DNA of 64,000 nucleotides from an uncultured Parabacteroides sp. (GCF_902493135.1 NZ_CABUOD010000003.1:1-64000); one strand, 5' to 3'; counted from the first letter of the stretch, positions 24,573 through 34,128 are shown. Notes: generated by a model not told the origin, from the letters alone. Numbers and translations: made by a program.

Positions 24573-26279
24573 TCACTCTTTATGCAAGCAATTGTCACAA
24601 CACCCGCACCGTGTCCCTTCCATGCCGAAATATTCGGAAATAAACTCCTGGCGGCAACCTTGTGTCTCAAGATACTCCACTACCTTTTCGATTCGCATTT
24701 TGAATGCAGCCAAACGGTCATCGTAAGAAGCTGTCGAAATAGAAAGGCGTTCCAAGGGAACGCGGATCATCTTAAAAGTGATCCGGGGATTCTTGCGAGG
24801 AGGGACATAGCAAAAACCGATGTTCCGAAGATAACCCAATACTTTCGCAACCTGCAAAGGTTCCAATCCTGTCTTTCTTGCCAGCAGGTCTATACTGACA
24901 AACACGCCATCGGAAAAAAGCCCTTCATAATTCCTCAGAACGGCAACAAGTATTTGGGCAGCCGGAGAATCATCTTCAAGAAAGCGGTCAAGCGTCCAAC
25001 GGGGCTGGTCATACCTTAAATAAGGGTGGGAATCCGGATAAGGTTCGAACCGAAGATAGTTCGACAAAGACAATATTTCAAGAGAAGCACGCAAACGGCC
25101 TTTATCGAAATGCCAATCCCGCAAAAACTGTTGTTCATCCAAATAAACGACAGTCCCTTCCCCATCTCCTTCTGCAATCTGAAAGCGGTTACAAAGAGCC
25201 TCATATACTCGCTTGATATACTCGATTGTAGGGAAAGTTTTGGAAGGGCGCCCCTTTATGTCTGTAATATCCTGCGGTCCCAACAAAGCCACGGCATAGG
25301 CCCGCTTTCCATCACGACCGGCACGCCCCGCCTCCTGGTAATAGGCTTCCATCGAATCGGGAAACTCCGTATGGATGACCACCCGCACGTCACCTTTGTC
25401 GATCCCCATCCCGAAAGCGTTAGTGGCAACCAATACGCGGATATCCCCTTTCTGCCAACCGGCCTGCCGCTCCGTCTTTATGCCCGGCTCCAATCCGGCA
25501 TGGAAATATTCGGCCGAGATACCCGCCGCACGGAGTTTTCCGGCATACTCTTCCACCCCTTTGCGCGTACGGCTATAGATCACTGCGGAACCGGGGACGG
25601 AAGATAAAATATGACAAATCTCCATCAATTTATTATCCGTTTTACGAACCACGAAGGAAAGGTTATTCCGCTGGAAAGAGGTTTTAAAAATCTTATAACC
25701 ACGACGAAAATGAAGCTGTTCGCAGATATCTGCGACTACAGAAGCCGTAGCAGAAGCCGTAACGGCTATTACCGGAACACGGGGAATGGCATCACGAATA
25801 TCAGCGATGAGACGATAATCCCGGCGGAAGTCATTCCCCCACTGTGAGATACAATGCGCCTCATCTACAACCAACAAATTCACTTTTGCAGACAAAAACT
25901 TTAATTTCCCCTGAAAGAGATCAGAAGATATCCGTTCGGGGGCGATATAAAGAAACTTATAATCTCCCAAGATGCAATTATCCAGTTGTTGCAAAATCTC
26001 CCAATGCTGCATTTCCGAACTGATAAACGCCGACAAAATCCCTCGCTTTTGCAGGTTCTTCACCTGGTCCTTCATCAAAGCGACAAGCGGACTGATCACA
26101 AGGCAAATACCCGGTATCGCCAATGCCGGAACCTGGAAAGTAATAGATTTACCACCTCCCGTCGGCATAAGCGCCAATGTATCATGCCCGGACAGGATAC
26201 TATCTATGACTTCCGCCTGTCCCGGCCGGAACCCGTCATAGCCCCAGTTGTGCTTCAGAACTTGTAATGGATTGTGCAT
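24573..26279 (-). CDS. recQ: RecQ-family ATP-dependent DNA helicase
   Basis: I chose the start giving MHNPLQVLKHNWGYDGFRPGQ (568 residues). A frame extension to 26414 would run into the divergent gene at 26401 and through the promoter box at 26304-26297. Visible motifs: FRPGQ (motif 0), LMPTGGGKS (Walker A), DEAHCISQWG (DEAH box), TASAT, and QEAGRAGRDG (motif VI). A zinc-binding segment with four cysteines (C-x-QEF then CGCCDNC) lies at the very C end. There is no HRDC domain, so this is the short form. It unwinds forked DNA in recombination and repair. Confidence 0.93.
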   Translation of the reverse strand: MHNPLQVLKHNWGYDGFRPGQAEVIDSILSGHDTLALMPTGGGKSITFQVPALAIPGICLVISPLVALMKDQVKNLQKRGILSAFISSEMQHWEILQQLDNCILGDYKFLYIAPERISSDLFQGKLKFLSAKVNLLVVDEAHCISQWGNDFRRDYRLIADIRDAIPRVPVIAVTASATASVVADICEQLHFRRGYKIFKTSFQRNNLSFVVRKTDNKLMEICHILSSVPGSAVIYSRTRKGVEEYAGKLRAAGISAEYFHAGLEPGIKTERQAGWQKGDIRVLVATNAFGMGIDKGDVRVVIHTEFPDSMEAYYQEAGRAGRDGKRAYAVALLGPQDITDIKGRPSKTFPTIEYIKRVYEALCNRFQIAEGDGEGTVVYLDEQQFLRDWHFDKGRLRASLEILSLSNYLRFEPYPDSHPYLRYDQPRWTLDRFLEDDSPAAQILVAVLRNYEGLFSDGVFVSIDLLARKTGLEPLQVAKVLGYLRNIGFCYVPPRKNPRITFKMIRVPLERLSISTASYDDRLAAFKMRIEKVVEYLETQGCRQEFISEYFGMEGTRCGCCDNCLHKE

Positions 26280-26296
26280 ATTATCGAACGTTTCTG

Positions 26297-26304
26297 CAAA
26301 GATA
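26297..26304 (-). promoter_or_regulatory. -7 box of recQ
   Basis: TATCTTTG on the minus strand, 17 bases before the chosen ATG. It supports the shorter start. Confidence 0.5.
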
Positions 26305-26400
26305 GGATGGTTTGTCGCAAAACCCATATTCTTTTTGCACTTTTGAATAGCCTTCAATATCTCATTTGAACCGAACTTAGCCTCATCAAACTTTGAAAAC

Positions 26401-27582
26401 ATGATAACAGACAAAGAAACAAATTTCGTTTATTTCAGTTCCTTGATAAAAGAGAACAAACAATATGCCCCGCTTTGGAAAAGGTTGGAAAGGATATTAA
26501 TTAGAAAAAGAATCGGTTACGGTTTTATCCGAAACACACGCGATATCTGGTGCAGAGACTATATGCCCATTCAGGTAGACACGGATAAATTCATACAATT
26601 CAACTTCTTTCCGGATTATTGCCTTACGCCGCAGCACATTTCCAAGCTGACAATACAAGACGAAATCAGGATTCACCACAAAATAACACCCAAGCATATC
26701 GACATGGTTATTGACGGAGGTAATTTCGTCAAATCGGCATCGAATGTCATACTAACAGAAAAAGTCCTGAAAGAAAATCTGAAACTCAGTAAAGAAACAA
26801 TTTGTAGCACATTGAAAAAAGAAATCGATATTGATAATGTCTTTATAATCCCCCAGTTGCCCTACGACATAACCGGACACGCCGATGGAATGGTTCGGTT
26901 CATGAACGATACAGACCTGCTCGTTGCCGATTATTCCAACGAAAGCAAAAGTTGGCGCATAAAAATGGACAAGGCTTTGGAAAAAACCGGATTAAACATC
27001 ATTCCATATTCATCCCAAACTATAAACGAAAAAAATAAAGATGGAGATTACACCGCCAAAGGAACATATATCAATTTTTTACAGATTGAAAATTGTTTAT
27101 TATTTCCTTTATTCGATTTGGAAACAGACGACTATGCTTTAACACAAACAAGAAAGTTATTCCCGCATTGCAGAGTCATTCCTATAAAATCCAACGAAAT
27201 TGCTGTTGACGGAGGTGTCCTCAATTGTATTGCATGGAATATAAAAACAAATCCCTATTTTCTTCCTCAAAATAATATACCCGAAAAAAGACTTGACAAG
27301 TCAGAGCAAGGACTGTTCGTATTAAGCAGATTGGGTACTTATTTGTCTACTTTCGATTACTTGCAGATAGTAAAATGTTTTGAAGCCGTTTGGAACATAG
27401 CACCAGGGATTGAATTAGGACATGAAAATATAAAAAGCCAAGTACATCTCTTTCTTGAACAAGAACAGACTTATCAAAATTTTCCCAATCCTATCCCAAT
27501 GGAGCTTGTAGACCAAACCATTGATTTGATTTTAGAATATATGAAAAACACCCATCAATACGAGATTTTCATTGTTCAATAA
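26401..27582 (+). CDS. peptidyl-arginine deiminase/agmatine deiminase family protein
   Basis: The 393-residue protein shows the family residues: RDIWCRDYMPIQ (about 47-58), IDGGNFV (about 103-109), TGHADGMVRF (about 157-166) and, near residue 280, VDGGVLNCIAWNI with the expected catalytic Cys. It lacks a signal peptide, so unlike the Porphyromonas PPAD it is probably cytoplasmic and may act on agmatine or free guanidino compounds. About 90 residues follow the catalytic Cys region and look like an added helical domain (SRLGTYLSTFDYLQIVKCFE) not usual in agmatine deiminases. The gene is visibly more AT-rich than its neighbours. Confidence 0.8.
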   Translation: MITDKETNFVYFSSLIKENKQYAPLWKRLERILIRKRIGYGFIRNTRDIWCRDYMPIQVDTDKFIQFNFFPDYCLTPQHISKLTIQDEIRIHHKITPKHIDMVIDGGNFVKSASNVILTEKVLKENLKLSKETICSTLKKEIDIDNVFIIPQLPYDITGHADGMVRFMNDTDLLVADYSNESKSWRIKMDKALEKTGLNIIPYSSQTINEKNKDGDYTAKGTYINFLQIENCLLFPLFDLETDDYALTQTRKLFPHCRVIPIKSNEIAVDGGVLNCIAWNIKTNPYFLPQNNIPEKRLDKSEQGLFVLSRLGTYLSTFDYLQIVKCFEAVWNIAPGIELGHENIKSQVHLFLEQEQTYQNFPNPIPMELVDQTIDLILEYMKNTHQYEIFIVQ

Positions 27583-27617
27583 CAGGAATACAAAAAATAT
27601 ATAAACACAGAAGAAAA

Positions 27618-27767
27618 ATGAAAGAGTTACTATTATTTATCGTTATTTTTGTTGTCTTATTTCGAATCGGAGTTAAGCTACAACGCTGGATAAACGGCAC
27701 TGATAAAATTGCCAAGAACCAGAAAAAGCTTTTGCATGAGTTGAAAAAACAAGATGATAAACACTAA
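27618..27767 (+). CDS. 49-residue single-pass membrane protein
   Basis: The short open frame starts ATG AAA GAG and encodes a hydrophobic helix (LLLFIVIFVVLFRIGV, residues 4-19) followed by a basic, helical tail ending KKQDDKH. It lies between two same-strand genes with 35- and 15-base gaps, which fits a three-gene operon. AAGAAAAA before the ATG is the usual weak Bacteroidales leader. No family is recognised. Confidence 0.5.
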   Translation: MKELLLFIVIFVVLFRIGVKLQRWINGTDKIAKNQKKLLHELKKQDDKH

Positions 27768-27782
27768 AATTAAGAATACAAT

Positions 27783-28340
27783 ATGAAATTGCAAAGTTTA
27801 TTAGATTTGAGAGATGTCAATGTTGAAGAACTCGAAAACAGATTCAAAAATATTGCCCAATTATTATTTCAAGAGTATCACATCCAAAAAGGAAATGAGG
27901 CATATGACTTTCACGAAATAGAGTTCTATTACTACACAAATGGACATAAAGATGCCATAACTTATCCACGAATCACAGAAGCAGGTAAGTGGTTTTTCCA
28001 CCAGAGTGGTGTAGACCTGACATTCAAAAGTGATTCTGAAAACTATGGCGGGATTCTGATCAAAAGCCTCAAACACGGCGATGAAATTATTTTAGGCCCT
28101 TTAAAATGTTCTTGGATACTATTTGATCTTTTCGATGCATTCAACATGACACGAGATGAATATCCATTAATCGTATGTAATGAAAAAATAGAGAAAGAGA
28201 TCTTAAGCAAAAAGAGAAAAATCAACTTCAATAAAGATGACGAAACAAACCAAGCAAAAGCCCAAAACAAGTACAAAGAGGACTATCTAAATTTCGTCCA
28301 TTTTATTGATGCTGAATATCTATTTTATTGTAAAAAATAA
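27783..28340 (+). CDS. protein of unknown function
   Basis: The 185-residue product has no signal peptide or membrane segment. Possible key segments are FHEIEFYYYTNGHKDAITYP (about 43-62) and the GKWFFHQSGVDLTF and YGGILIKSL blocks. They are reminiscent of DNA 3-methyladenine glycosylase-like folds, but I would not assign one. The second half is rich in Lys and ends DAEYLFYCKK. It is AT-rich like its two upstream neighbours and probably shares their transcript. Convergent with the broken AraC gene, 4 bp away. Confidence 0.6.
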   Translation: MKLQSLLDLRDVNVEELENRFKNIAQLLFQEYHIQKGNEAYDFHEIEFYYYTNGHKDAITYPRITEAGKWFFHQSGVDLTFKSDSENYGGILIKSLKHGDEIILGPLKCSWILFDLFDAFNMTRDEYPLIVCNEKIEKEILSKKRKINFNKDDETNQAKAQNKYKEDYLNFVHFIDAEYLFYCKK

Positions 28341-28344
28341 CTAT

Positions 28345-29229
28345 TTACAATAATTCAGAACGGACTTCAACGACAGGTAGCAGGACTTCGGTCAATAAAT
28401 CCGTTTCCGGAGTATCTGCGACACTGTTCAAATACCGTTCTAAAATCAAGTCTTCACCCAATAGATAACCATCAGGAATTTGTTGCAAGATAGCATCATA
28501 AAAAGAATCAAGTTCGTCATAAGCCCCTTTATGCACATACAAGGCATATCGGGACTTAGGCAAAAGCATCGTTTTTATTTCATCTGTCACTTTCAGTTTC
28601 GGTAAATGACGAACCGTCAGTCCAGCATAAAAACGACATTTTTCATCAACCGTTATTTCCCGGTCATCATAACATATACCCCAATATTCTACCGCCTCTG
28701 GTAGTAAATCGTGCGACAGGGCATACTCATAAAGCCTTTCCCAACTTCTTTCTTCAAAACATTCGGAAGCACAATCGACATAACTACCTTAATAAATGAG
28801 AAAGATAATAGGTCTCTCCGTCAATTCAAGAAGAGAACAGCCTATCTTGTCCAAAACCACATCCGAAGCAAATTTATCCAATTTATACTTTGTTGGCGAC
28901 TGCCAATATCTTTTCCTAAAAGCATTATAGAAAGCGGTATCGTTCGTCCAACCTGTACGTTCAGCGATTTCTTTTTGAGTATAACGCTTTTCTTTCAACA
29001 ATTGTAATCCATATTCAAGCCGGACACGATTGATATACCGCCCCGGAGATTCCTTCATAACGGATTTGAAAACTAATTGGAAATTACGTTTTGACAAGCA
29101 AGCCACTTTGGAAAGCGCATTGATGCAGATTGATTCATTAAAGGCTCCGTCAGGCTCCAAAGACCAATCACGGTGTATTTGCATATTTATATAATGCAAC
29201 ACGGTCTCTATATGTGATTTGTAGTTCAT
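28345..29229 (-). pseudogene. AraC-type regulator with GyrI-like domain, interrupted by an in-frame TAA
   Basis: The first 146 codons encode an AraC helix-turn-helix pair (about 10-110, with CLSKRNFQLVFKSV and QKEIAERTGWTND) and the start of the second domain (IIFLIY). A TAA at 28791-28789 follows. Reading straight on in the same frame gives GSYVDCASECFEERSW and then the full GyrI-like ligand-binding domain to the stop at 28345. Total length is 295 codons with the internal stop, the normal size for this fusion. A single nonsense change therefore separates sensor from DNA-binding domain. The truncated 146-residue protein could still bind DNA without ligand control. Confidence 0.85.
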
Positions 29230-29301
29230 GGTAATTTATTAACCAGACAAATATAAGTAATATCCACGATACCCTCTCTAATCTATTTACGTACAAGTAA
29301 C

Positions 29302-29340
29302 AAAAAAAGCCCTGTCCCCCTTTTCGGGAGCAGAGCCTTT
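29302..29340 (-). terminator. terminator of clpB
   Basis: On the minus strand AAAGGCTCTGCTCCC and GGGGGACAGGGCTTT form an imperfect stem followed by seven T. Confidence 0.75.
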
Positions 29341-29368
29341 CACATAATATATATCAATCAAACCATCT

Positions 29369-31957
29369 TTAGTTCTTAAAGACCAAAGTTGCGCCGTCGC
29401 TGTCGATTGTGATCGGGCGGTCTTTGTTGATTTTTCCGCCCAACAATTCTTTGGACAGTTCGTTCAGCACGTATTTCTGGATAACACGTTTTACAGGACG
29501 GGCGCCAAACTGCGGATCGAACCCTTTGTCCGAGATAAACGCCAGAGCTGCATCTGTAAATTCCAGGGCAATACCGTTCTGAGCCAGCATCTTTTTCACA
29601 CTATTCAGCTGAACGGTGACGATCTTACGGATCTCTTCTTCGTTGAGCGGAGTAAACATGATGATGTCGTCGATACGGTTCAGGAACTCCGGACGGATCG
29701 TCTTCTTCAGTAATTCCAACACCTGGATCTTCGTTTCATCCACTACCTGATCGTGTGTTTCGGGTGTCATCTTCTCGAAGTTTTCACGAATCAGGGACGA
29801 ACCCATGTTACTGGTCATAATGATGATCGTATTCTTGAAGTTGACGACACGTCCCTTATTGTCGGTCAGACGTCCGTCATCCAACACCTGCAAAAGGATA
29901 TTGAAAACATCCGGGTGGGCCTTCTCAATCTCATCAAACAGAACGACCGAATAGGGTTTACGGCGGATCGCTTCCGTCAACTGGCCACCTTCGTCATAGC
30001 CGACATATCCCGGAGGCGCACCGATCAAACGGGTCGCACTGAACTTTTCCTGATATTCGCTCATGTCGATACGTGTCATCATGTTCTCGTCGTCGAACAG
30101 ATATTCAGCCAACGCTTTGGCAAGTTCCGTCTTACCGACTCCTGTCGTACCGAGGAAAATAAATGAGCCGATCGGTCGTTTCGGGTCTTGCAATCCCGCA
30201 CGGCTACGGCGCACGGCATCGGAAATCGCACTGATCGCCTCTTCCTGCCCGATCACACGCGTGTGCAATTCGGATTCGAGATGGAGCAATTTTTCCTTTT
30301 CGCTCTGCATCATCTTGCTGACGGGAATTCCGGTCCAACGAGATACTACATCCGCGATATCTTCACTGTCTACTTCTTCCTTGATCATGGCGGCGGCGCC
30401 TTGCATCGTCTTCAGTTTTTCCTGAACTTCTTCTATCTCCGCTTCTTTCTGTTGGATCTTTCCGTAACGGATTTCGGCTACTTTACCGTAGTCGCCTTCA
30501 CGTTCGGCCTTATCGGCTTCAAACTTCAGGTTTTCGATATCGATCTTATTCTGCTGGATCTTGTTGATCTGCTCTTTTTCGCTTTGCCACTGGGCCTTCT
30601 GTTTCGTTTCTTCGTCCTTCAGGTCAGCAATTTCCTTATTGAGTTGTTCCAGTTTTCCTTTATCGTTTTCACGCTTGATCGCTTCACGTTCGATTTCCAG
30701 CTGTTTGATACGACGGGATACCTCATCGAGGGATTCCGGCACGGAGTCGATCTGCAAACGCAGGCGGGCTGCGGCCTCATCCATCAGATCGATCGCCTTA
30801 TCGGGAAGGAACCGGTCGGTGATGTATCGTGTAGACAGTTGGACGGCGGCGATGATTGCATCATCTTTGATACGAACCTTATGGTGGTTCTCGTATTTTT
30901 CCTTCAAACCACGCAGGATGGAAATGGCATCCAATTCGTTCGGTTCGTCTACCATAACAATCTGGAAACGACGTTCGAGCGCCTTGTCCTTCTCAAAATA
31001 TTTCTGATATTCATCCAGTGTCGTAGCACCGATCGAACGCAATTCGCCACGGGCCAAAGCTGGTTTCAGGATATTGGCGGCATCCATTGCGCCTTCGCCC
31101 TTGCCGGCACCGACCAATGTATGGATCTCATCGATAAAAAGAATGATTTCCCCATCCGATTTAGTCACTTCATTGACTACGGCTTTCAGACGTTCTTCAA
31201 ACTCACCTTTATATTTGGCACCGGCAACCAAAGCCCCCATATCCAAAGAGAAAATCTGTTTCGATTTCAAGTTCTCCGGCACGTCGCCCCGCACGATACG
31301 ATGTGCAAGACCTTCGGCAATCGCCGTCTTACCGACACCCGGTTCGCCAATCAGGATCGGATTGTTTTTCGTACGGCGGCTCAGGATCTGAAGTACACGG
31401 CGGATTTCGTCGTCACGGCCGATCACCGGGTCCAACTTGCCGCTACGGGCACGTTCGTTCAGGTTGATTGCATATTTACCCAGCGCATCATATGTATCTT
31501 CGGCAGACTGGCTGGTTACTTTATTTCCTTTCCGCAACTCTTCAATGGCCTGGCGTAATTCGTTTTCCGTCACACCGGCATCTTTCAGAATCTGGGAAGC
31601 TGTGCTCTTTTCCGTGAACAAGGCCAAAATGATCGGCTCCAGAGAAACGTACTGGTCTCCCATTTTGGATGAATAGTCGATTGCTTTCTGCAAAACGGCA
31701 TTCGCTTCACTCGACAGGTAAGGTTCTCCGCCTGATACTTTCGGCAACGAACTGATCTGTGCATCCAACACACGGTTCAGATTCTGGATATTGACACCCA
31801 GTTTCTGAAAGATGAAATTGGTCACACTTTCACCCGTCATAATGACACCTTTCAGCAAATGCACGGCTTCAATCGCCTGCTGCCCGTTCTGAGTAGCAAG
31901 TTGCACGGCCTGCTGAACGGCTTCCTGTGCTTTAATTGTAAAATTGTTTAAATTCAT
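29369..31957 (-). CDS. clpB: ClpB protein disaggregase
   Basis: The 862-residue hexameric AAA+ chaperone has an N domain (about 1-145), a first ATPase module with Walker A GEPGVGKT (about 205) and DEIHTLVGAG, a long coiled-coil M domain (about 410-525, rich in Lys and Glu), and a second module with GTTGVGKT and the ClpB block RIDMSEYQEK. It lacks a ClpP-binding loop signature, so it refolds rather than degrades, working with DnaK. A strong ribosome site (AAAGGAG) lies 8-9 bases before the ATG, unusual for this group. A 9-9-9 inverted repeat upstream (32033-32059) is a possible operator. Confidence 0.97.
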   Translation of the reverse strand: MNLNNFTIKAQEAVQQAVQLATQNGQQAIEAVHLLKGVIMTGESVTNFIFQKLGVNIQNLNRVLDAQISSLPKVSGGEPYLSSEANAVLQKAIDYSSKMGDQYVSLEPIILALFTEKSTASQILKDAGVTENELRQAIEELRKGNKVTSQSAEDTYDALGKYAINLNERARSGKLDPVIGRDDEIRRVLQILSRRTKNNPILIGEPGVGKTAIAEGLAHRIVRGDVPENLKSKQIFSLDMGALVAGAKYKGEFEERLKAVVNEVTKSDGEIILFIDEIHTLVGAGKGEGAMDAANILKPALARGELRSIGATTLDEYQKYFEKDKALERRFQIVMVDEPNELDAISILRGLKEKYENHHKVRIKDDAIIAAVQLSTRYITDRFLPDKAIDLMDEAAARLRLQIDSVPESLDEVSRRIKQLEIEREAIKRENDKGKLEQLNKEIADLKDEETKQKAQWQSEKEQINKIQQNKIDIENLKFEADKAEREGDYGKVAEIRYGKIQQKEAEIEEVQEKLKTMQGAAAMIKEEVDSEDIADVVSRWTGIPVSKMMQSEKEKLLHLESELHTRVIGQEEAISAISDAVRRSRAGLQDPKRPIGSFIFLGTTGVGKTELAKALAEYLFDDENMMTRIDMSEYQEKFSATRLIGAPPGYVGYDEGGQLTEAIRRKPYSVVLFDEIEKAHPDVFNILLQVLDDGRLTDNKGRVVNFKNTIIIMTSNMGSSLIRENFEKMTPETHDQVVDETKIQVLELLKKTIRPEFLNRIDDIIMFTPLNEEEIRKIVTVQLNSVKKMLAQNGIALEFTDAALAFISDKGFDPQFGARPVKRVIQKYVLNELSKELLGGKINKDRPITIDSDGATLVFKN

Positions 31958-32032
31958 ATAGTTATACTCCTTTCAATTCTATTTTTCATTTCTAATTCTC
32001 ACATACATTCCTACAAAACAAATACCAGAAAC

Positions 32033-32059
32033 AAAATATGTCATTTTGTCACATATTTT
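32033..32059. promoter_or_regulatory. 9-N9-9 inverted repeat upstream of clpB
   Basis: AAAATATGT (32033-32041) and ACATATTTT (32051-32059) are perfect inverted repeats separated by 9 bases, starting 76 bases before the clpB ATG. The geometry equals that of CIRCE elements, but the sequence does not match CIRCE. Confidence 0.55.
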
Positions 32060-32242
32060 AAAACTACGTATTTGACGAACCTGTCGAACAGTCTCGTTTC
32101 ACGCCGCTTTTTACATGTTGTCGGGAAAAGAACAAGGCGGTAGGGAAAAAGGTTTACTTTTGCCTTGTCAAGATGGGACTTTTTCTACTTAACTTTTGAT
32201 CATCAATAAAGAATATCGTAGATATACGAAAAAATCCGATAA

Positions 32243-33010
32243 TCATATTTTTCGATAAAACTCTTCAATAACTTCGGCAAAAGTCTCCGGCAGCCGTCTC
32301 AACACTTCGATTTTCCAGTCTTCGGATATTCCATAAAAGGCTTCTGCTATTCCTCCCGTAATGCAGGCTAACGTGTCTGAATCACCACCGAGAGAAATGG
32401 CCAAACGGATTGCTGTTTCAAAATCCGTACTTTCCAAAAAGGCGACGATTGCCTCCGGGACGGTTCCCTGACAGCTTGGGTTAAAGTGATAATCCGGCCG
32501 GATTTCGTCACAGGTAAAATTCAAATCATAGAAGAAAGTCGCTTCAATATATTCCCGGATAGCTTGCTTGCTTTTTCCTGTACGAGCCAGATAGATAGCG
32601 GCAGCCACAGCTTGAGCCCCCTTGATCCCTTCCGTATGGTTATGGGAAACGGCAGCCGTCTCTTCAGCCACTTGCAACGTCTTTTCCAACGAATCGAACA
32701 TCCATCCCACTGCGCTAACCCGCATAGCCGAACCATTGCCCCAACTATTATAAGGCTGCGGATTCGTTTCACAAAGCCATTGCCCGAAACGTGCCCCATA
32801 GCCACCCATCGGACACGGGAACTCCCTGCCGTAACGGTGCATAACTTGCACCAGATTCCCTCCATGCAATAGCCAGTCGGCCACGGCGACCGTCATAATC
32901 GTATCATCCGTATAACTGCTTTTTCTGGTAAATAACGGAAAAGCCGTTGTCTTTATATTATCAAACTCATATACGGAACCGACAATATCCCCGGCTATTG
33001 CTCCTATCAT
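32243..33010 (-). CDS. ADP-ribosylglycohydrolase family protein
   Basis: The 255-residue protein has the DraG-type metal site: GAIAGDIVGS at the start, SYTDDTIMT (about 32-40) and SLGGDSDTLACITGGIAEA (about 207-225). These hold the two magnesium ions. It removes ADP-ribose from proteins or small molecules in the cytoplasm; the exact target is unknown. There is no signal peptide. It follows the amidase gene by 44 bp on the same strand, so co-transcription is possible although no functional link is obvious. Confidence 0.9.
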   Translation of the reverse strand: MIGAIAGDIVGSVYEFDNIKTTAFPLFTRKSSYTDDTIMTVAVADWLLHGGNLVQVMHRYGREFPCPMGGYGARFGQWLCETNPQPYNSWGNGSAMRVSAVGWMFDSLEKTLQVAEETAAVSHNHTEGIKGAQAVAAAIYLARTGKSKQAIREYIEATFFYDLNFTCDEIRPDYHFNPSCQGTVPEAIVAFLESTDFETAIRLAISLGGDSDTLACITGGIAEAFYGISEDWKIEVLRRLPETFAEVIEEFYRKI

Positions 33011-33054
33011 ATTGCTCTCTTTTTTATTTGGATATAAAAATACAAAACAGTTTC

Positions 33055-34104
33055 TTATATTCCAAACAGAAAATGAAGTGTCTTTCCGGCTTGGAACTTT
33101 CCGGCGGCATTGCCTGCATAAATCTCCCCATCCGTGAGCGTCAGCTTCTTCGCCGGAGCTCCGGCCCTAAAATCCAGGTCTTTGAAGTCGATCCAGAAAA
33201 TATCGGGACTAAGCGTTGACTCGAAATAGTACACTTTATTCTTTTGATCTGCCACCGTACGCCAGCGTGTCGAAGCGATATTGGGCTGTTCGGGAATAGA
33301 TATCCCCAAAGGAACCGAAACATTGCGCATCACACTGAAAACACCGGCGACAGCCTGCCGGAAATTACCGGTTTGCGGCAGTGCCTGGATATAAAACGAT
33401 GCACGGACAAAACGATCGGAAGCGCGGTTGGTTCCGGGTAGCATAACCAAACCGCCGATCTGCTTCCAGTAATCATTCAAAGTCAACTGTTTGTCATAGG
33501 TAGGAGAATTTGTCATTATCTGGCATTCACGTCCCTCATGAATAATCAGATTGCCATCAATATATTCAAAGATGGCGCTATTCCCGGTCGCGTCCGAAAT
33601 GGAAAGGTGCAAGGTAGATTTGGCTCCGTTGGGTAAATCCGGAGCGTCGATACGGAAAATTTCCCGGCTCAGTTCATTCACTGCTTCGTCCACCGTCGCA
33701 AAATTGTCCAAGACATATTGTGTCCAGATGCTCAGCCCCATCACCGGACGATGATCATTCGGACGATGATAGGAAGATTCGGTCAGGAAAAGCAAGTTCG
33801 CCACCAGGCCTTTTTCATTCATACCGTCACAAACCCCGATATCATATCCGGCGGTCACGACACTCCCGTATTTGGAAGTCCACGTTACCGTATTATCCGT
33901 AATCCCTCCCCGCTTCTCCATTCCCCTCGGAAAGAGATAAATATTCGACTGCGGGTCTTCCTTCCAATCCATCGTCCTTCCGGTCACGATCATATCATCC
34001 GGGCCCAGATAGACCGCACGCGTACAGGCATTGCTTTGCTCTGCCAAAAACATCAGGCCTACAACCGCCACAGATAAGGCTGCCAACTTATTTCTCTTTG
34101 TCAT
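33055..34104 (-). CDS. choloylglycine hydrolase/linear amide hydrolase (bile-salt-hydrolase-like)
   Basis: I chose the start MTKRNKLAAL (349 residues). It gives a signal peptide cleaved exactly at NA/C, exposing Cys27 as the N-terminal nucleophile. Other catalytic residues are in place: Arg and Asp in GRTMDW, Asn in GLVANLL, Asn in MTNSPTYD and Arg in ASDRFVRA. The family cleaves conjugated bile salts or penicillin V, in the periplasm in Bacteroidales. Which substrate is preferred cannot be read reliably, though a bile-salt hydrolase is plausible for a gut organism. Confidence 0.88.
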   Translation of the reverse strand: MTKRNKLAALSVAVVGLMFLAEQSNACTRAVYLGPDDMIVTGRTMDWKEDPQSNIYLFPRGMEKRGGITDNTVTWTSKYGSVVTAGYDIGVCDGMNEKGLVANLLFLTESSYHRPNDHRPVMGLSIWTQYVLDNFATVDEAVNELSREIFRIDAPDLPNGAKSTLHLSISDATGNSAIFEYIDGNLIIHEGRECQIMTNSPTYDKQLTLNDYWKQIGGLVMLPGTNRASDRFVRASFYIQALPQTGNFRQAVAGVFSVMRNVSVPLGISIPEQPNIASTRWRTVADQKNKVYYFESTLSPDIFWIDFKDLDFRAGAPAKKLTLTDGEIYAGNAAGKFQAGKTLHFLFGI

Positions 34105-34128
34105 AACTATAATTTTAAATATCTCCAA

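Noticed and set aside
26280..26414. longer N terminus for RecQ
   Set aside because: It would overlap the divergent deiminase gene and pass through the recQ promoter box; the family starts at the MHNPL segment.
28345..28590. independent 81-residue GyrI-like protein
   Set aside because: It is in the same frame as the AraC part and continuous with it except for the single TAA.
30188..31558. 456-codon plus-strand open frame
   Set aside because: It lies exactly antisense to clpB; its sequence is a Phe-rich shadow without any domain.
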